From assembly GCF_001540865.1 (NCBI RefSeq), contig NC_033622.1:16639695-16703694 (forward strand): a stretch of 64,000 bases of DNA, written 5' to 3'. Below, piece after piece: positions 12,648 through 23,901 of this stretch. A program made the translations under genes and the position numbers. A model generated the notes under the pieces. That model had not been told where the DNA came from. It saw only the letters and a program-made list of their open reading frames with translations, and did not search any database. Positions within the stretch are counted from its first letter, which is position 1, and the number at the start of each line of letters is the position of its first letter. This DNA comes from Ananas comosus. Lineage: Eukaryota > Streptophyta > Magnoliopsida > Poales > Bromeliaceae.

Positions 12648-13351
12648 ATGGCAGATCCCTACACTTATCTCTACAACAGCTACTACAATTTCTACCAATT
12701 CCCCTCCAACCCATCTCCCCCTCCACTCGCCACTCCCACCTACACTTTCCACAGCTCCCACATCCAAACCATCAACAAAAGCAACAGCAACTGTTCCCAC
12801 CTCCCATCTCCTCCACCTTCCCCTCCTCTTAGAGAAGCTCTCCCTCTTCTCAATACTCTCAGCCCAGCAAAGCACCAAGATGATCGCGATAGCACCTCAT
12901 CTTGCAGATCCTTTGGCGAGCCTGCAGCTCCTGCCGACGTTGCTCGTGATGATCAAAAGAACAAGAGCATCACAGTAGTGGATGATGAGGACTATGCCAT
13001 GGATGAAGATGATGAGGCTGTTACAGTGGCTCTCCACATAGGCCTCCCAAGCCCTAGTGCAGTTGATCTCATCTCTAAGGTCTCTTCTAATTACGGTACT
13101 CCGCAGGAGGGGGAGAAGGAACCAGAAGAAGGTGGCGGTGGCGGTGAAGATGTGGTTCCTCTAGGTTGCCCAACCACCACAATAGGGAGGCTCAACAAGG
13201 GCCAGTATTGGATTCCAACCCCCTCACAGATCCTCATTGGTCCTACCCAGTTCTCTTGTCCAGTGTGTTACAAGACCTTCAATAGATACAACAACATGCA
13301 GGTGATGATCCTTTATTTCTTTATTCATGTTACTTTTCATATATAAATATG

Positions 13352-13413
<62 letters not shown>

Positions 13414-13738
13414 AAGGTTTTAAGTTGCATGGTGGATTGTGCAATCCTTACCAATGTCCGGTCTAGTTGAGGATGATGTAAACTATAGTTTCCTTTTTAT
13501 GTGATTGAACTGGACAGAGGGAGTTCTTATTATGCTTTTGGTGCTTTATATGTGGTTTTGGGTTTATTTAAAGAGAATATTGATCTTATATAAAAACATG
13601 GGGAGTTGTGAGAATCCTGAAAAAGATCTCCAGTTCTTTCAGATCAGTGGCGCTCTCAGATGGTCTAAAAAGAAAGCACAATCTTCTGCCGTTCCAGTCC
13701 ACTGATCATCAATAAACTCCATGGTTTATGTTCTAGAT

Positions 13739-13776
<38 letters not shown>

Positions 13777-14815
13777 AAGCTTTACATGTGCTGCTTCCCA
13801 GAACAATTTAGAAAAAGAAAAAGGAAGGAGCGATCGTGCGTGTGTATGTGAGAAAGAGAGAGGCCCCTCTGGCGAGAAAGAATGATTTTATCTTATCTTT
13901 TTTCTTTTTTTTTTTTTCTCTCTCTCTTTTTGGCTGGAAAAAGAGATAATGAATAGGCTTATCTTTTGCTTTTGTTCTAGAGAGAGTTTAAGCTCCTTCC
14001 AAAAATCAAAATTAACCGCTTCCAGCATATGCTTATACATTTAATTTCTTCCTTTTTGGCTTTTGAACGCTATACAAATTCATATATTATAGGTTTATTT
14101 CCCTTATAATCTGCTTTCCTTTCTATCATTATGATGTATGTATGTTCTATAACCAAGAGATTTCTTTTTTATTTTTTATTTTATTTTTTTGCTTCTTGGA
14201 TAAGGGTAACAAGAGATATCTTAAGGCCATTTGAATATATAAAAGGAAAGGAAAATGGGGAATATTAGGTTTACACAATAATACACATAACTGCATGCAT
14301 ATTATGTATACCGCATAATTATTTCTTCGCTTATTTTGACTCATTTGTTCACTTCTTTGCGGTGCACTGCGCATCAGATGCATATGTGGGGCCATGGATC
14401 GCAGTACAGGAAGGGACCCGAATCTCTCCGAGGGATCCAACCCACCGCAATGTTGCGACTCCCATGCTATTGCTGCGCCCCGGGATGTCGAAACAACATA
14501 GACCACCCAAGAACAAAGCCATTAAAGGACTTTAGAACCCTCCAAACCCACTACAAGAGGAAGCATGGGATAAAACCCTTCATGTGTCGCAAATGCGGCA
14601 AAGCGTTTGCGGTGAAGGGAGATTGGAGGACACACGAGAAGAATTGTGGCAAGCTGTGGTTTTGTACCTGCGGCTCAGATTTTAAGCATAAGAGGTCTCT
14701 TAAGGATCACATTCGGGCGTTCGGCAACGGGCATGCGGCGTACGGCATCGACTGTTTCGAGGAGGAGGACGAGCCGCTGTCGGAGATTGAACAGGACTGC
14801 GTTCGATCTCACTGA
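12648..14815 (+). CDS. WIP-type C2H2 zinc finger transcription factor (WIP2/4/5-like)
   Basis: Two exons, 12648-13301 and 14378-14815, joined in phase 0, encode 363 residues. The ATG chosen opens [10 protein letters not shown]; the open frame extends upstream but only from a non-ATG codon through the CT tract. Residues 58-69 ([12 protein letters not shown]) are the proline-rich motif typical of the WIP2/4/5 branch; [10 protein letters not shown] (128-137) and the [18 protein letters not shown] lead-in are also family hallmarks. Finger 1 uses C204, C207, H220 and H224 and is split by the intron just before its histidines. Fingers 2-4 follow to residue 338, including [23 protein letters not shown] proteins (TT1, NTT and relatives) are plant nuclear regulators of seed coat, fruit, root and vein development. 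The exact orthologue is not decided here. The 1,076-bp intron holds (TA)n and (TG)n tracts. Confidence 0.95.
13355..13411. repeat. (TA)n microsatellite in the WIP intron
   Basis: Long TA run just inside the intron. A (TA)n(TG)n compound repeat follows at about 13740-13776 in the same intron. Confidence 0.9.
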
Positions 14816-16494
14816 GTAAGATTGAAGCTCTTGTAGGAGATGAATATGGTAGTGATGATCAGTTTAATTGGATTGGTATAATATGTGCTTGGGTTCCCTT
14901 CATCGTATGTGACAGAAGCTTTTACTATCCAAATGACCAGCTACTTAACTAGACTGCTTAGTTGTCTCTTTCTTTCTTCTATTTTTCTGTTTCCTTGTTT
15001 TAGGTTGTGAGTATCAGGGGGGAGAGACAGATACAGCAGTAACAGTAATGTTGGGATCACTGCTTTGTTAATGAAAGTTGTGAATTAATTAAGCTGCTTT
15101 TTGTCTCTTAATATTGTGTTCTTTAAAAGCCTCTCTACTTCTTTTTACTGGACAATTTCTCTTTAGGCTAAATATGCTACTCTTAATTATATATTCTGGT
15201 TCTTGTATATATATATATATATTGTATATATATATATATATATATACATGGTGATCCCTTGGTCACTAATCTGATATTAGTGATCAGTACTTACATATAT
15301 GGCCGGCGTCGACACTTAGTCACAAACTCTTTATTTTATGGTTCCAATATCTATTGTGATTATCCACAAAAGGGGGAAAAGAAATAAAAATAAAAAAGCC
15401 ATTGTGATTACTTAATCACTCGGTGCCTTAATTTTGTTGTTTCTTACCATTCTCTTCCTTTTCACTTAATGATGTAACCCACAGTGATGGCTGTGGATTT
15501 TGTTTCTTATTCATTTACCATTAGTTCATGATTGCTTTACTTGAAAAGCAGGCAACACCTGAGGAGCCCATGACCAGTAAATGCAATTTCACTGTTCTGG
15601 GAATAGTTTGCACTTTTGCACTCTTCTTACGACTGAAGTTTTGATGCCCCACTCTTAATTTGATATTTCAAACAATATGATAGACTAAAAAGAAAGCAAA
15701 AGAGAATGATTGAATAGTTTTGATAAGTCAACTAAATAGAATGCTTGTCATCACATATGGTATTCTCTTTAAGTTTTTTCTTGGTTAGAAAATCACATGT
15801 GAAATTCTATATAAAATAAATAAATAGTGAGTGGAAGTATGGTATATAGTAATGAGCCAAAAGCTAGTTAACAAACCTAACTTTTTAGATTGAATCTGTT
15901 TCATTTTGATGTATTAATATCTCTAAACTAAATGCTGGTTTAAGCTAAGTCGGAACTCCACTAGTAATTTGATATAGATAAATTCTACTGGTAGAGCCCA
16001 AAGGAAGGTATAGTTTAAAAAATCTTTGAGCTTATAGTATTTTAAAAAGATAATTTTGACAAGATAAGAGCTCAATATGAGCACTAGGATAAGAGGGTGT
16101 AAGATTTACATTTTTCTTTTTGGTGTATAAGTAGTATTTCTCTTTGATATATTACATCTTAATTCTGGTTTAGACTTAATGTTGTTTGGATATGTTTCAT
16201 TCATACATGCTACAAACTTCAAGAGATCAGAAAAGTATCAAACTAGTTAGTCACTTGGCTTTACATCCTCTTGTTTGAATATCGCATTGCAATAATAGTT
16301 ACATATAAATTCTGTTCACATTCAGAAAAAGATAGGAAAAACGAGAACATGTTAAGTAACTATATAGGCCTTCTGATCTTTCTTTCCCTTGTTTCTTGTC
16401 TCGTCTCCTTCAGAAGAATCAAACCAACATGAATACCTCACATAAAAAGGGTTAACAGCAGTGGAGATACTTCCAAATATAAGCTTCCCAAATA

Positions 16495-16582
<88 letters not shown>

Positions 16583-17353
16583 ACCATGAGCTTTATGCAG
16601 AAGCCATGCATGGATCTTTCACTTCTACCCACTACTTTTACTGCTTTTCGTGAGCAAATCCACCTTTTTTGGCGCATATGTTGCTCCAATCTACGAGATG
16701 TACATATACCATGAGACGTTCAAATCAAATGATGAGCTTATCTCATATACACAGAGAGAGACGTGAGAGACGGTGAGAGAGAGAGAGAGAGAGAGAGATA
16801 CGCCAAAGAAACAGTGGGTTTTCGATGGGTCATCTCAAGCACAATCCATCCATCATCAGAGAGATGCGTGTTGTATGAAGTAGAAGTGTTAGTGAGTGTT
16901 GCAGAAATGCCCAGCAACGTGACTTAGACTCCACACTTTCCTGACTCCACACCTAACCCCTTTGCCCTCATTTATTCTCACTGCCCTCTCTCTCCTTGTT
17001 GAATTTTCTCTCTTTTGGGTAAGAGCAAATATTATCTCATGCACAGTAANCAAATCAAATAAATTGATAAATTAAATACTAAAATCAAAATTTTTAAAGA
17101 ATAGATAGTCAACTCAAAATGATTTATAGTTTGTAATAAATTTTGCACGTTTCACCTTATCTTAACTCAATTGTAGAAATATCATAGTGTGGAATGTATA
17201 AATATTCTTTTGATTTACAAAAGCCATTTATTGTGTGAGTGCATGCATTCTATTTGCTCATGCTGAAAATAAGTACATTTGATCAGGCAATCAACTGATC
17301 AAAAGTCAGATCCTTCAATTGATCCTTTCAGTTCTATTAGAAGGATCGGTTTA
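14816..17353. other. 3' flank of the WIP gene and gene-free DNA
   Basis: The first several hundred bases are the likely 3' untranslated region, ending at an undetermined poly(A) site. 15207-15246 holds (TA)n runs, 16497-16578 is an 82-bp (TA)n microsatellite, and 16742-16800 is GA-rich. A single N sits at 17050; no flank duplication was obvious there. No coding frame with support. Confidence 0.6.
16497..16578. repeat. (TA)n microsatellite
   Basis: About 41 uninterrupted TA units. The open frame reading through it on the minus strand is low complexity and not a gene. Confidence 0.95.
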
Positions 17354-17354
17354 T

Positions 17355-17510
17355 TTTTTTGAAGAGAAAGGTAGCATATTACCGGCTTCCTTTATTTTTT
17401 TTAGAAAAAATTAGTTTGAAATGTAAAGCAATTAAAATTTTGAATTTGGGATCTCAGATATCAACTACCATGCCCTTGAGTCGTTTGTCACTTGTGCTAG
17501 GCACAGCTGG
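17355..17510 (-). mobile_element. tRNA-type SINE (family A), minus strand, diverged
   Basis: On the minus strand it reads CAAGTGACAAACGACTCAAG, GGCATGGTAGTTGATATCTG, a region matching the family's body, GGTAATATGCTACC, then TCTTC and a poly(A) end. No convincing target duplication was found, so the ends are approximate. Confidence 0.65.
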
Positions 17511-17585
17511 TTAGTAAGATGGTTTATGATCTTTTTGTTGTGAGAGTTTGTCGATCACTTTCGGGCCGTCGACCAATTCACAGTG

Positions 17586-17690
17586 AAAGTTTTTATTTTG
17601 AGAAAGAGGTAGCACGCTATCCGCTTCCTTCATTGAAAGCATGAATTAGGCTACATGGGTGAGACAACCTAGGCCTCGAGAGAGCGGAAA
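17586..17690 (-). mobile_element. SINE family B fragment, minus strand
   Basis: On the minus strand: GCCTAGGTTGTCTCACCCATG, TAGCCTAATTCATG, then AATGAAGGAAGCGGATAGCG, TGCTACCTCTTTCTCAAAAT. It shares its 3' end (…GCGGATAGCGTGCTACCT-CTTTCTC-A) with family A but has a different body, matching the copy at 51637-51774. The 5' end is not defined. Confidence 0.55.
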
Positions 17691-17699
17691 AAAAGAAAA

Positions 17700-18407
17700 G
17701 AAAAAAAGAGGGGGGGTTAGGAAGGGGTTTGTTTTGCTGGAGTAAGAAAATACCACTCCGACTGTAACTGTTTAATTATATTTGGAGTTTTATTATATTT
17801 TATTATAAAATACAGTGTAATTTTTTTGTGTAAAATAATAAAATTTTTAAAAAAGAAAAAGTACACAATAGTAATTTATTTTCTGACACAACCAGTATTC
17901 ATGTAGCGATTAACTTAAAACATCTTAATTTTGACCCAAAAAAAAAAGAAAAGAAAGGAGCGCAATAGTAAATACTGTATTGCATGTCAACTATTATACT
18001 CTCTGACTTTCTTCAATATGTAGTGATGGAATAATAAATGTTTACCTGCATGCATTCCAACATTTCTCTAGGAACAGTGCACGATTATGCTCCTTTTTTG
18101 ACTAATATATAAACTAATAGTACAAGCTGTGTCGTTTCATGCAAGCACTCCTTGACATAAATAAATTTATATATCGCGCAACCTTTACAATACGTAAACA
18201 TGTGCTGTACAAGAGGGGTACAAATTATATATGGTTTCAACACCTTATTAATTAGTACTCGCCTTGGGAGTGCAAGTCCTGCAATCCAGAAAAGGGTTTG
18301 TCCGGGGTTTGGAATTAAGAAACAGTTGAAAATGTTAACACGGATAGTTGAGACAAGGAATGGGGGAGCTCTTTCAAGGAGATTGCCCACATGAGGACAT
18401 TACAATT

Positions 18408-18441
<34 letters not shown>

Positions 18442-19028
18442 GCCTCACTTTGTATTACGTTCACACCCACGGAGAAAAGATATTATTGTATGCATCCGGT
18501 ACATCTGTACGTGTTCGCACTTAGCATCTATCAGTGATTTGTCCAATCTCATATATCAATCTGTCTAGTTCGATGAGCGACGGGTTTTTCTTTGTTTGAA
18601 ATATGAAGTATTGGACTAATTAAATGCAAGCAATAAAGGGTCAATTGATGATTAGTGCACGAATAGATGGATGGACCAGGTGCATGTGATAATTTGTCCT
18701 CACTATATAAGGGACACAAGGCATTGCACAGAGAATATATTTATGCGGCATCCTGTTGCGCGCTCGCAACACACAGAGACAACTCTGTCTCCTTTTAATG
18801 GAATCACGAGGGAGTTGAATAGAGTCACTGTTCTCATTCGTGAAAACATCTTTGAGAGACTAAAATATCTGAGGTTAACCCTCCTACTAAAGAACGGATT
18901 AGGGTTTCTCACAGAGTCATAAACAAGAGGGATGACCTCGATCGATATGCATGTTTTGAAGCTTCGAGCATTTTATACATCATCTTCAACGTAGAAAAAT
19001 ATCAGCAACAAACACTAGATCTTCCTTT
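17700..19028. other. Gene-free intergenic DNA
   Basis: AT-rich, with a (CT)n run at 18411-18440. The overlapping opposite-strand frames around 18085-18394 and 18671-18922 carry no recognisable motif and are probably chance. Confidence 0.5.
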
Positions 19029-19258
19029 ATGCTATTGGAAGCATAAACTAGTTGGTGCTTTCGATTTTTTAGTCCTGAGATTAAAAATTCTACGATTGGA
19101 ATAATAACGGTCCCCTTAGGGCTGAGTGGTCACCCTAGGGTTGAGTGGTTCCTATTGATTAATAATATTAATTTAATGGTTAGAAATGATCACTGGGTTG
19201 ATCTAAAGGCTAAAAAATCGGAAGTACCAACTGCTTTAATTATGCTTCCGATAGCATA
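19029..19258. mobile_element. Foldback MITE (TGCTAT-GGAAGCATAA ends)
   Basis: The left part TATGCTATTGGAAGCATAAA, then TTGGTGCTTTCGATTTTTTAG, is mirrored on the right by CTAAAAAATCGGAAGTACCAA and TTATGCTTCCGATAGCATAG. This is an imperfect inverted repeat of about 55 bp around a short centre. No coding capacity. A related 'GCTTCTAATAGCA' end follows at about 19300. Confidence 0.6.
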
Positions 19259-19544
19259 GTAGCTCTACTATATATATATATAATACGACTGGAATGCTTC
19301 TAATAGCAGCAAACACTTAGTGCTACCAGCCTACCAAATTTTTCATCGTTAGATTTATTTTTTGGATCATTTCCATCTGTAAGATCGTACTATTCAACCA
19401 ACCACCAACTCAACCCTAAAAGATCACTATCATCTTAATCGCACATTCTTTCATGTAAGGGCCAAAAACCTAATAACACTAATAATTTGATGATATTAGA
19501 AGTATATATATATATATACTTACTTCTATATATATATATATATA

Positions 19545-19569
19545 NNNNNNNNNNNNNNNNNNNNNNNNN
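19545..19569. other. 25-N sequence gap
   Basis: Run of 25 N after a TA repeat; true size unknown. Confidence 0.98.
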
Positions 19570-19766
19570 ATTTTGACCGTTCATTTTATGCCCACTTGAT
19601 GGACTTTATTATGATTTCAAAAATTTACGAAATTTATTTTCTAGAAGTTTCAAATACTCTAGATCATATTTAACGGAGTGGATCGTCGATTCGGAAGCTC
19701 CATCATTAAAAACAACTTATGAGTACGTGGGCTCCAATACTCATAATAGTATAGTAGCCATGGCCT
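19570..19766. mobile_element. Right arm of a foldback MITE cut by the gap
   Basis: The inverse of this stretch (GGCTACTATACTATTATGAG … AATCGACGATCCACTCCGTT) matches the arms of the foldback element at 23358-23901. The other arm is missing into the N gap. Confidence 0.5.
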
Positions 19767-19775
19767 ATATATATA

Positions 19776-21600
19776 TCTATACTTACTACATATAAAAGTA
19801 AGTATTCCAAATTTCGGTTTGTCGACAATCCTATTTTTTGACGAAAAAAAAATTTAATTACTCTTTCCTTAAGTAAAATAAATAACGTAATGAAATAAAC
19901 TTTTAATTTCTTTTTATCTCTAAAATAGAAAAAATATACTTATTTAAATTTTTGCCAATCAAGAAATATCTATTGTGAATCTATATTTTAATTTGAAATT
20001 TGTTTAATTTTTTATCTCTAAAATTGAAAAAAAATCATGTTNTAAACTTTTAATTTCTTTTTATCTCTAAAATAGAAAAAATATACTTATTTAAATTTTT
20101 GCCAATCAAGAAATATCTATTGTGAATCTATATTTTAATTTGAAATTTGTTTAATTTTTTATCTCTAAAATTGAAAAAAAAAATCATGTTTATCCAAATT
20201 TTTGCCAAAATATCAACCGTAAATCTATATTTCAATTCACAATTTAAAATTAATTTTAAATTTTAAAATTTGGGACTATCAACATATTACAACGAAAATA
20301 ATTTAAAAGATAGCTTAGTTGATAAATTTGTAAATCATAATTTTGAATTAATATAATATACAAATTTATAATTAATTTGTAAAACATTCTCTCAAATAAG
20401 AAAGAACGGTTATTATTAATTTATTAAAGAAAAAAAATCTATACTCATCTATAAATTCAATTCTAAGAACAGTTATGATCAATTGGTTAAAAATATTTGA
20501 AATAAAAATAAACAGTTATGATCAATCTGTTAAAAAATAGTACTTCGCTCCATCTATTTTACATTAAAATTTAATTTTGAGTTTAAATCGTGAATTAAAT
20601 TTAATTTTTAATTTTTGATATCAAAATTAAATTAACAATTAAAAAATTTTAATTATATAATGGATCAAAATTAAATTTTAAATTTTGAAATAAATGGGTC
20701 TATTGGCAGATCAAAATTTAAATACGTGTTTATATATATATACACACGTATAGAAATTCCTACAATAACATACCAAAATATTCCCTAATCAGTTTATTAA
20801 AAAATATCTCAAATAAGAACGAATGAACGGTTATAATCAATTTGTTAAAAAATAGCATTTATATTCATCTATAAATCTAATCCCACGGACAATTATAATC
20901 GACCTGTCTATACTATATATAAAAGCGTATGTGAATTCCTACAATGATAGACAGAATCAAAAAAAGAATAAATGAATATTCTCTACGAACGGTTATAATT
21001 AGTTTGTTAAAAAATATCTTAAATAAAAACGAACGAACGGTTATAATTAATCAGTTAAAAATAATATTTATATCCATTTATAAATCTAATCCTACGAATA
21101 GTTATGATCAATTTATTAAAAATATTTTAAATAAAAAAAATGGTTATGATCAATTTGTTAAAAAGTAGCATTCATTAAATTTGATTTTAAATCGTGAATT
21201 AAATTTAATTTTGATATCAAATTTGAATTAACAATTAATTTTAATTATATAATGGATCAAAATTAAATTTTAAATTTTGAAATAAATATCAATTAAATTT
21301 TGATACTTTCAATTTAAAACATTTCCTTAAATTTTAGATTTATTAGAAATCAAAAAATATTTATACTATCTATACTATATATAAAAGCATGTATTCATAC
21401 CCATTTTTTGGCGAAAAAAAAAAATGATTCCTCTCTCCTTATGTAAAATAAATAATGGGTCTATTGGCAGATCAAAATTTAAATACGTGTTTATATATAT
21501 ATACACACGTATAGAAATTCCTACAATAACATACCAAAATATTCCCTAATCAGTTTATTAAAAAATATCTCAAATAAGAACGAATGAACTGTTANAAATT
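19776..21600. repeat. AT-rich repeat debris with Helitron-like 5' termini
   Basis: TCTATACTATATATAAAAGC occurs at 20907 and 21369, with a related TCTATACTTACTACATATAA at 19776. This resembles the TC-start of plant Helitrons, but no matching CTRR hairpin end was confirmed. A separate motif close to GTTATRATCAATTTGTTAAA recurs about nine times between 20408 and 21165 at irregular spacing. Two single-N junctions lie here: 20042, flanked by two copies (period 147 bp), and 21595, preceded by a copy of 20695-20833. No genes. Confidence 0.45.
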
Positions 21601-22820
21601 ACTTAATTTTATAAAGCGAATCAAATATAATAATACTATATACATTGCAATCTATTATTATATTATTGTATTAAATCAAATACGCTAATGCAGTATCAGT
21701 AATAATCTTATTCAGAAATTAAAAATATCTGAATATGTTGAAATAATATGTAATATTACATAATACAAACCCAACGTGCCATTAAAGTAATAATACTTGC
21801 AACAAAGACTAAACAAGCTGCAATTGGAAGATTTCTTGAGATCCATGCATCCCACTTACGCATTTTCATATTACTCTGATAATACTTAATCAATGGCTGT
21901 GGTTTGGTCGGATTTGTTTTTATTTTTTAAATAATTACAAATATAAAATGGTATAGAAATAGACAATAGATTGATTATAATTTATTCGAAGTATTAATTT
22001 GGCAATAAAAAATAAAAATGTGATGATAACTTTTTTGCTTTCAATTTTTTTACAAAAAAAATAAATTATCACCTATTGCTTAGCCAGAAGCACTAAAAGT
22101 TAACCAATTATGTTAACTAAAAAAAAAAAAAAATCTTTCTTTTGACACATCAAATTATATAAAACTTAATGTCTAAAAAAATTGAAAATAAAGGACTAAA
22201 TTTACGATCTAATTATTTAAACATTTTATTGGAGTGAGACTGTGAGATGCAAGCAATCGATGGATCCTGCACAGGCAATTTGTTAGTAAGCCTTTGAGCG
22301 AAACTCACATAAGAATACGTAACATTGTGATACTGGTAAACCTCTTTTTTGAGCTCGATCTTGGACCCCAGTGATAAATGAACTACAGTTAGAGGAAAAA
22401 AACAAAAATGGTTACTGAAGCTATCCTCTTTAAAAGTTGGTCTTGCTAGCGATATCAAAGAGGGAACATGTGATCAAAAACAAAAGTTGGCTCAAAAGCA
22501 TGACAAAGTAGAATCTCTAACCTTATTTTTCTAGGGCCAGGAGAAAAAGAAGAATGATAGGAACATATCAAATCAAGTGATATAACCTTCAGCATGCATG
22601 CCCACCAAATTGCCAAAAAGAGCAAGGTCCGTCTCGCATGGTCCTTGCTTGTGGAAGAAAAGCAAGATTATTATTATATTAAAGCAAGAAATAGACCCAC
22701 CTCTTTTAATTGCTTTTCAAACCCACTAACACATGTTGTCAACATAGATAATAAAGAAGATAATAAAGAAGACGATACGTTGCATTGAACTGATTAGGAA
22801 TCTTCAGCAGAGATGTATCC
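21601..22820. other. AT-rich intergenic DNA, MITE-like segment near 22010-22190
   Basis: The segment 22010-22190 (TTTGCTTTCAATTTTTTTAC, ATTGCTTAGCCAGAAGCA) resembles the interior of the element at 28609-29286, so it is probably a diverged copy without clear ends. Remaining sequence shows no gene. Confidence 0.4.
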
Positions 22821-22890
22821 GTCACCTTTTGCCACTCGTAAAATACTTGACGAGTGTCACCTTTTGCCACTCGTAAAATACTTGACGAGT
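22821..22890. repeat. Perfect 35-bp tandem duplication
   Basis: Two identical adjacent copies, 22821-22855 and 22856-22890. Each contains ACTCGT and its inverse ACGAGT about 10 bp apart. The second copy overlaps the target site of the adjacent SINE. Confidence 0.95.
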
Positions 22891-22892
22891 TA

Positions 22893-23054
22893 CCGACCGT
22901 CCCTAAAACAAGTGACAAAAGACTTGGTGGTTAGTATCCGAGACCCAAGTTCGAATCCTAGTTGATTTACATTTCCAGCTAAATTTATTTCGAAATAAAA
23001 TAAACGAAACGAGTAGCGAGCTACCTATCTCTCAAAAAAAAAAAAAAAAAAAAT
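22893..23054 (+). mobile_element. tRNA-type SINE (family A), plus strand, best-preserved copy
   Basis: Starts CCGACCGTCCCTAAAACAAG, has a canonical box B, GTTCGAATCC, and ends GAGCTACCTATCTCTC plus a 20-bp A tail. Exact 11-bp target duplications TTGACGAGTTA flank it (22882-22892, 23055-23065). Low divergence and an intact duplication suggest a fairly recent insertion. Confidence 0.93.
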
Positions 23055-23357
23055 TTGACGAGTTATTTAAACTACCCCACCCAAAAAAAGGGGGAAAAAA
23101 ACTATAAATAGCAAGCTATAACTAAGGCCTAGCTTTAGATTATGTTGCAAAAAGCACCTTTATGTTTTTTGAAGGGAAAACAAAAAAAGAAAAAAAAAAT
23201 CTAAAACCGATTGCGACCATATATATAGTATTGAAAAAGAAAAAAAAAAAAGAAGAAAGTATATTCAAAATTAATGGATCTTTCTGTGTATAAAAGCATT
23301 CTTGCAGTAGAAAATGGATTGCAAAAAATAATCGCCATTTCATATCAACAATATAAC

Positions 23358-23901
23358 GAGTCCCATTACTATACTCTTACAAGTATGATTGCCTTCGTAT
23401 TTATAGATCGTTTTCGATTATAAACCTTCCGAATCGACGATCCATACCATTAAATATTATCTAGAAAATTTGAAACTTCTAAAAACTAAATTTTATAATT
23501 TTTCGACATCATTTATCTCACGATCAAAATATTTCAAAATTGACAACTTTTAACTGCCGGTATGAGATAGTTGCTAGTTTAATAATGTAAAAGAATCAAA
23601 ATGGATTGAATTTTTGGTAGAAAAATTCTATTCACTATTTAAAAAAATCAATAACTCCGATCTTAGATTAAAGAATTCGATCCTCTAATTTTATGAGGTC
23701 GTTCAATATTGATTGTTCGTTTTATGCCAGCTTGATGAACTTTATTATAATTTCAAAAAATTCTGAAATTAGTTTCTAAAAGTTTCATATGATTTAGATC
23801 ATATTTAACGATATGAATCGTCGATTTGAAAAATTTATTATCGAAAACGACTTATGAGAACGAGAACTCTATACTTGTAAGAGTTTAGTAGTCCTACTCA
23901 C
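23358..23901. mobile_element. Foldback MITE with long inverted arms
   Basis: The left arm (TACTATACTCTTACAAGTAT … TCGTTTTCGATTATAAA … AATCGACGATCCATACC) is inverted in the right arm (GGTCGTTCAATATTG … ATCGTCGATTTGAAAAAT … ACTTGTAAGAGTTTAGTAGT). Length about 540 bp; no coding capacity. Superfamily not determined, and no target duplication was confirmed. Confidence 0.65.

Noticed and set aside
18671..18922. Pair of opposite-strand frames of about 80 codons
   Set aside because: Both strands are open in register, a sign of chance, and neither shows a domain or splice support.
22949..22958. Possible tRNA gene (GTTCGAATCC)
   Set aside because: It is the box B of a SINE; no acceptor or anticodon stem can be drawn, and the element has a poly(A) end and target duplication.
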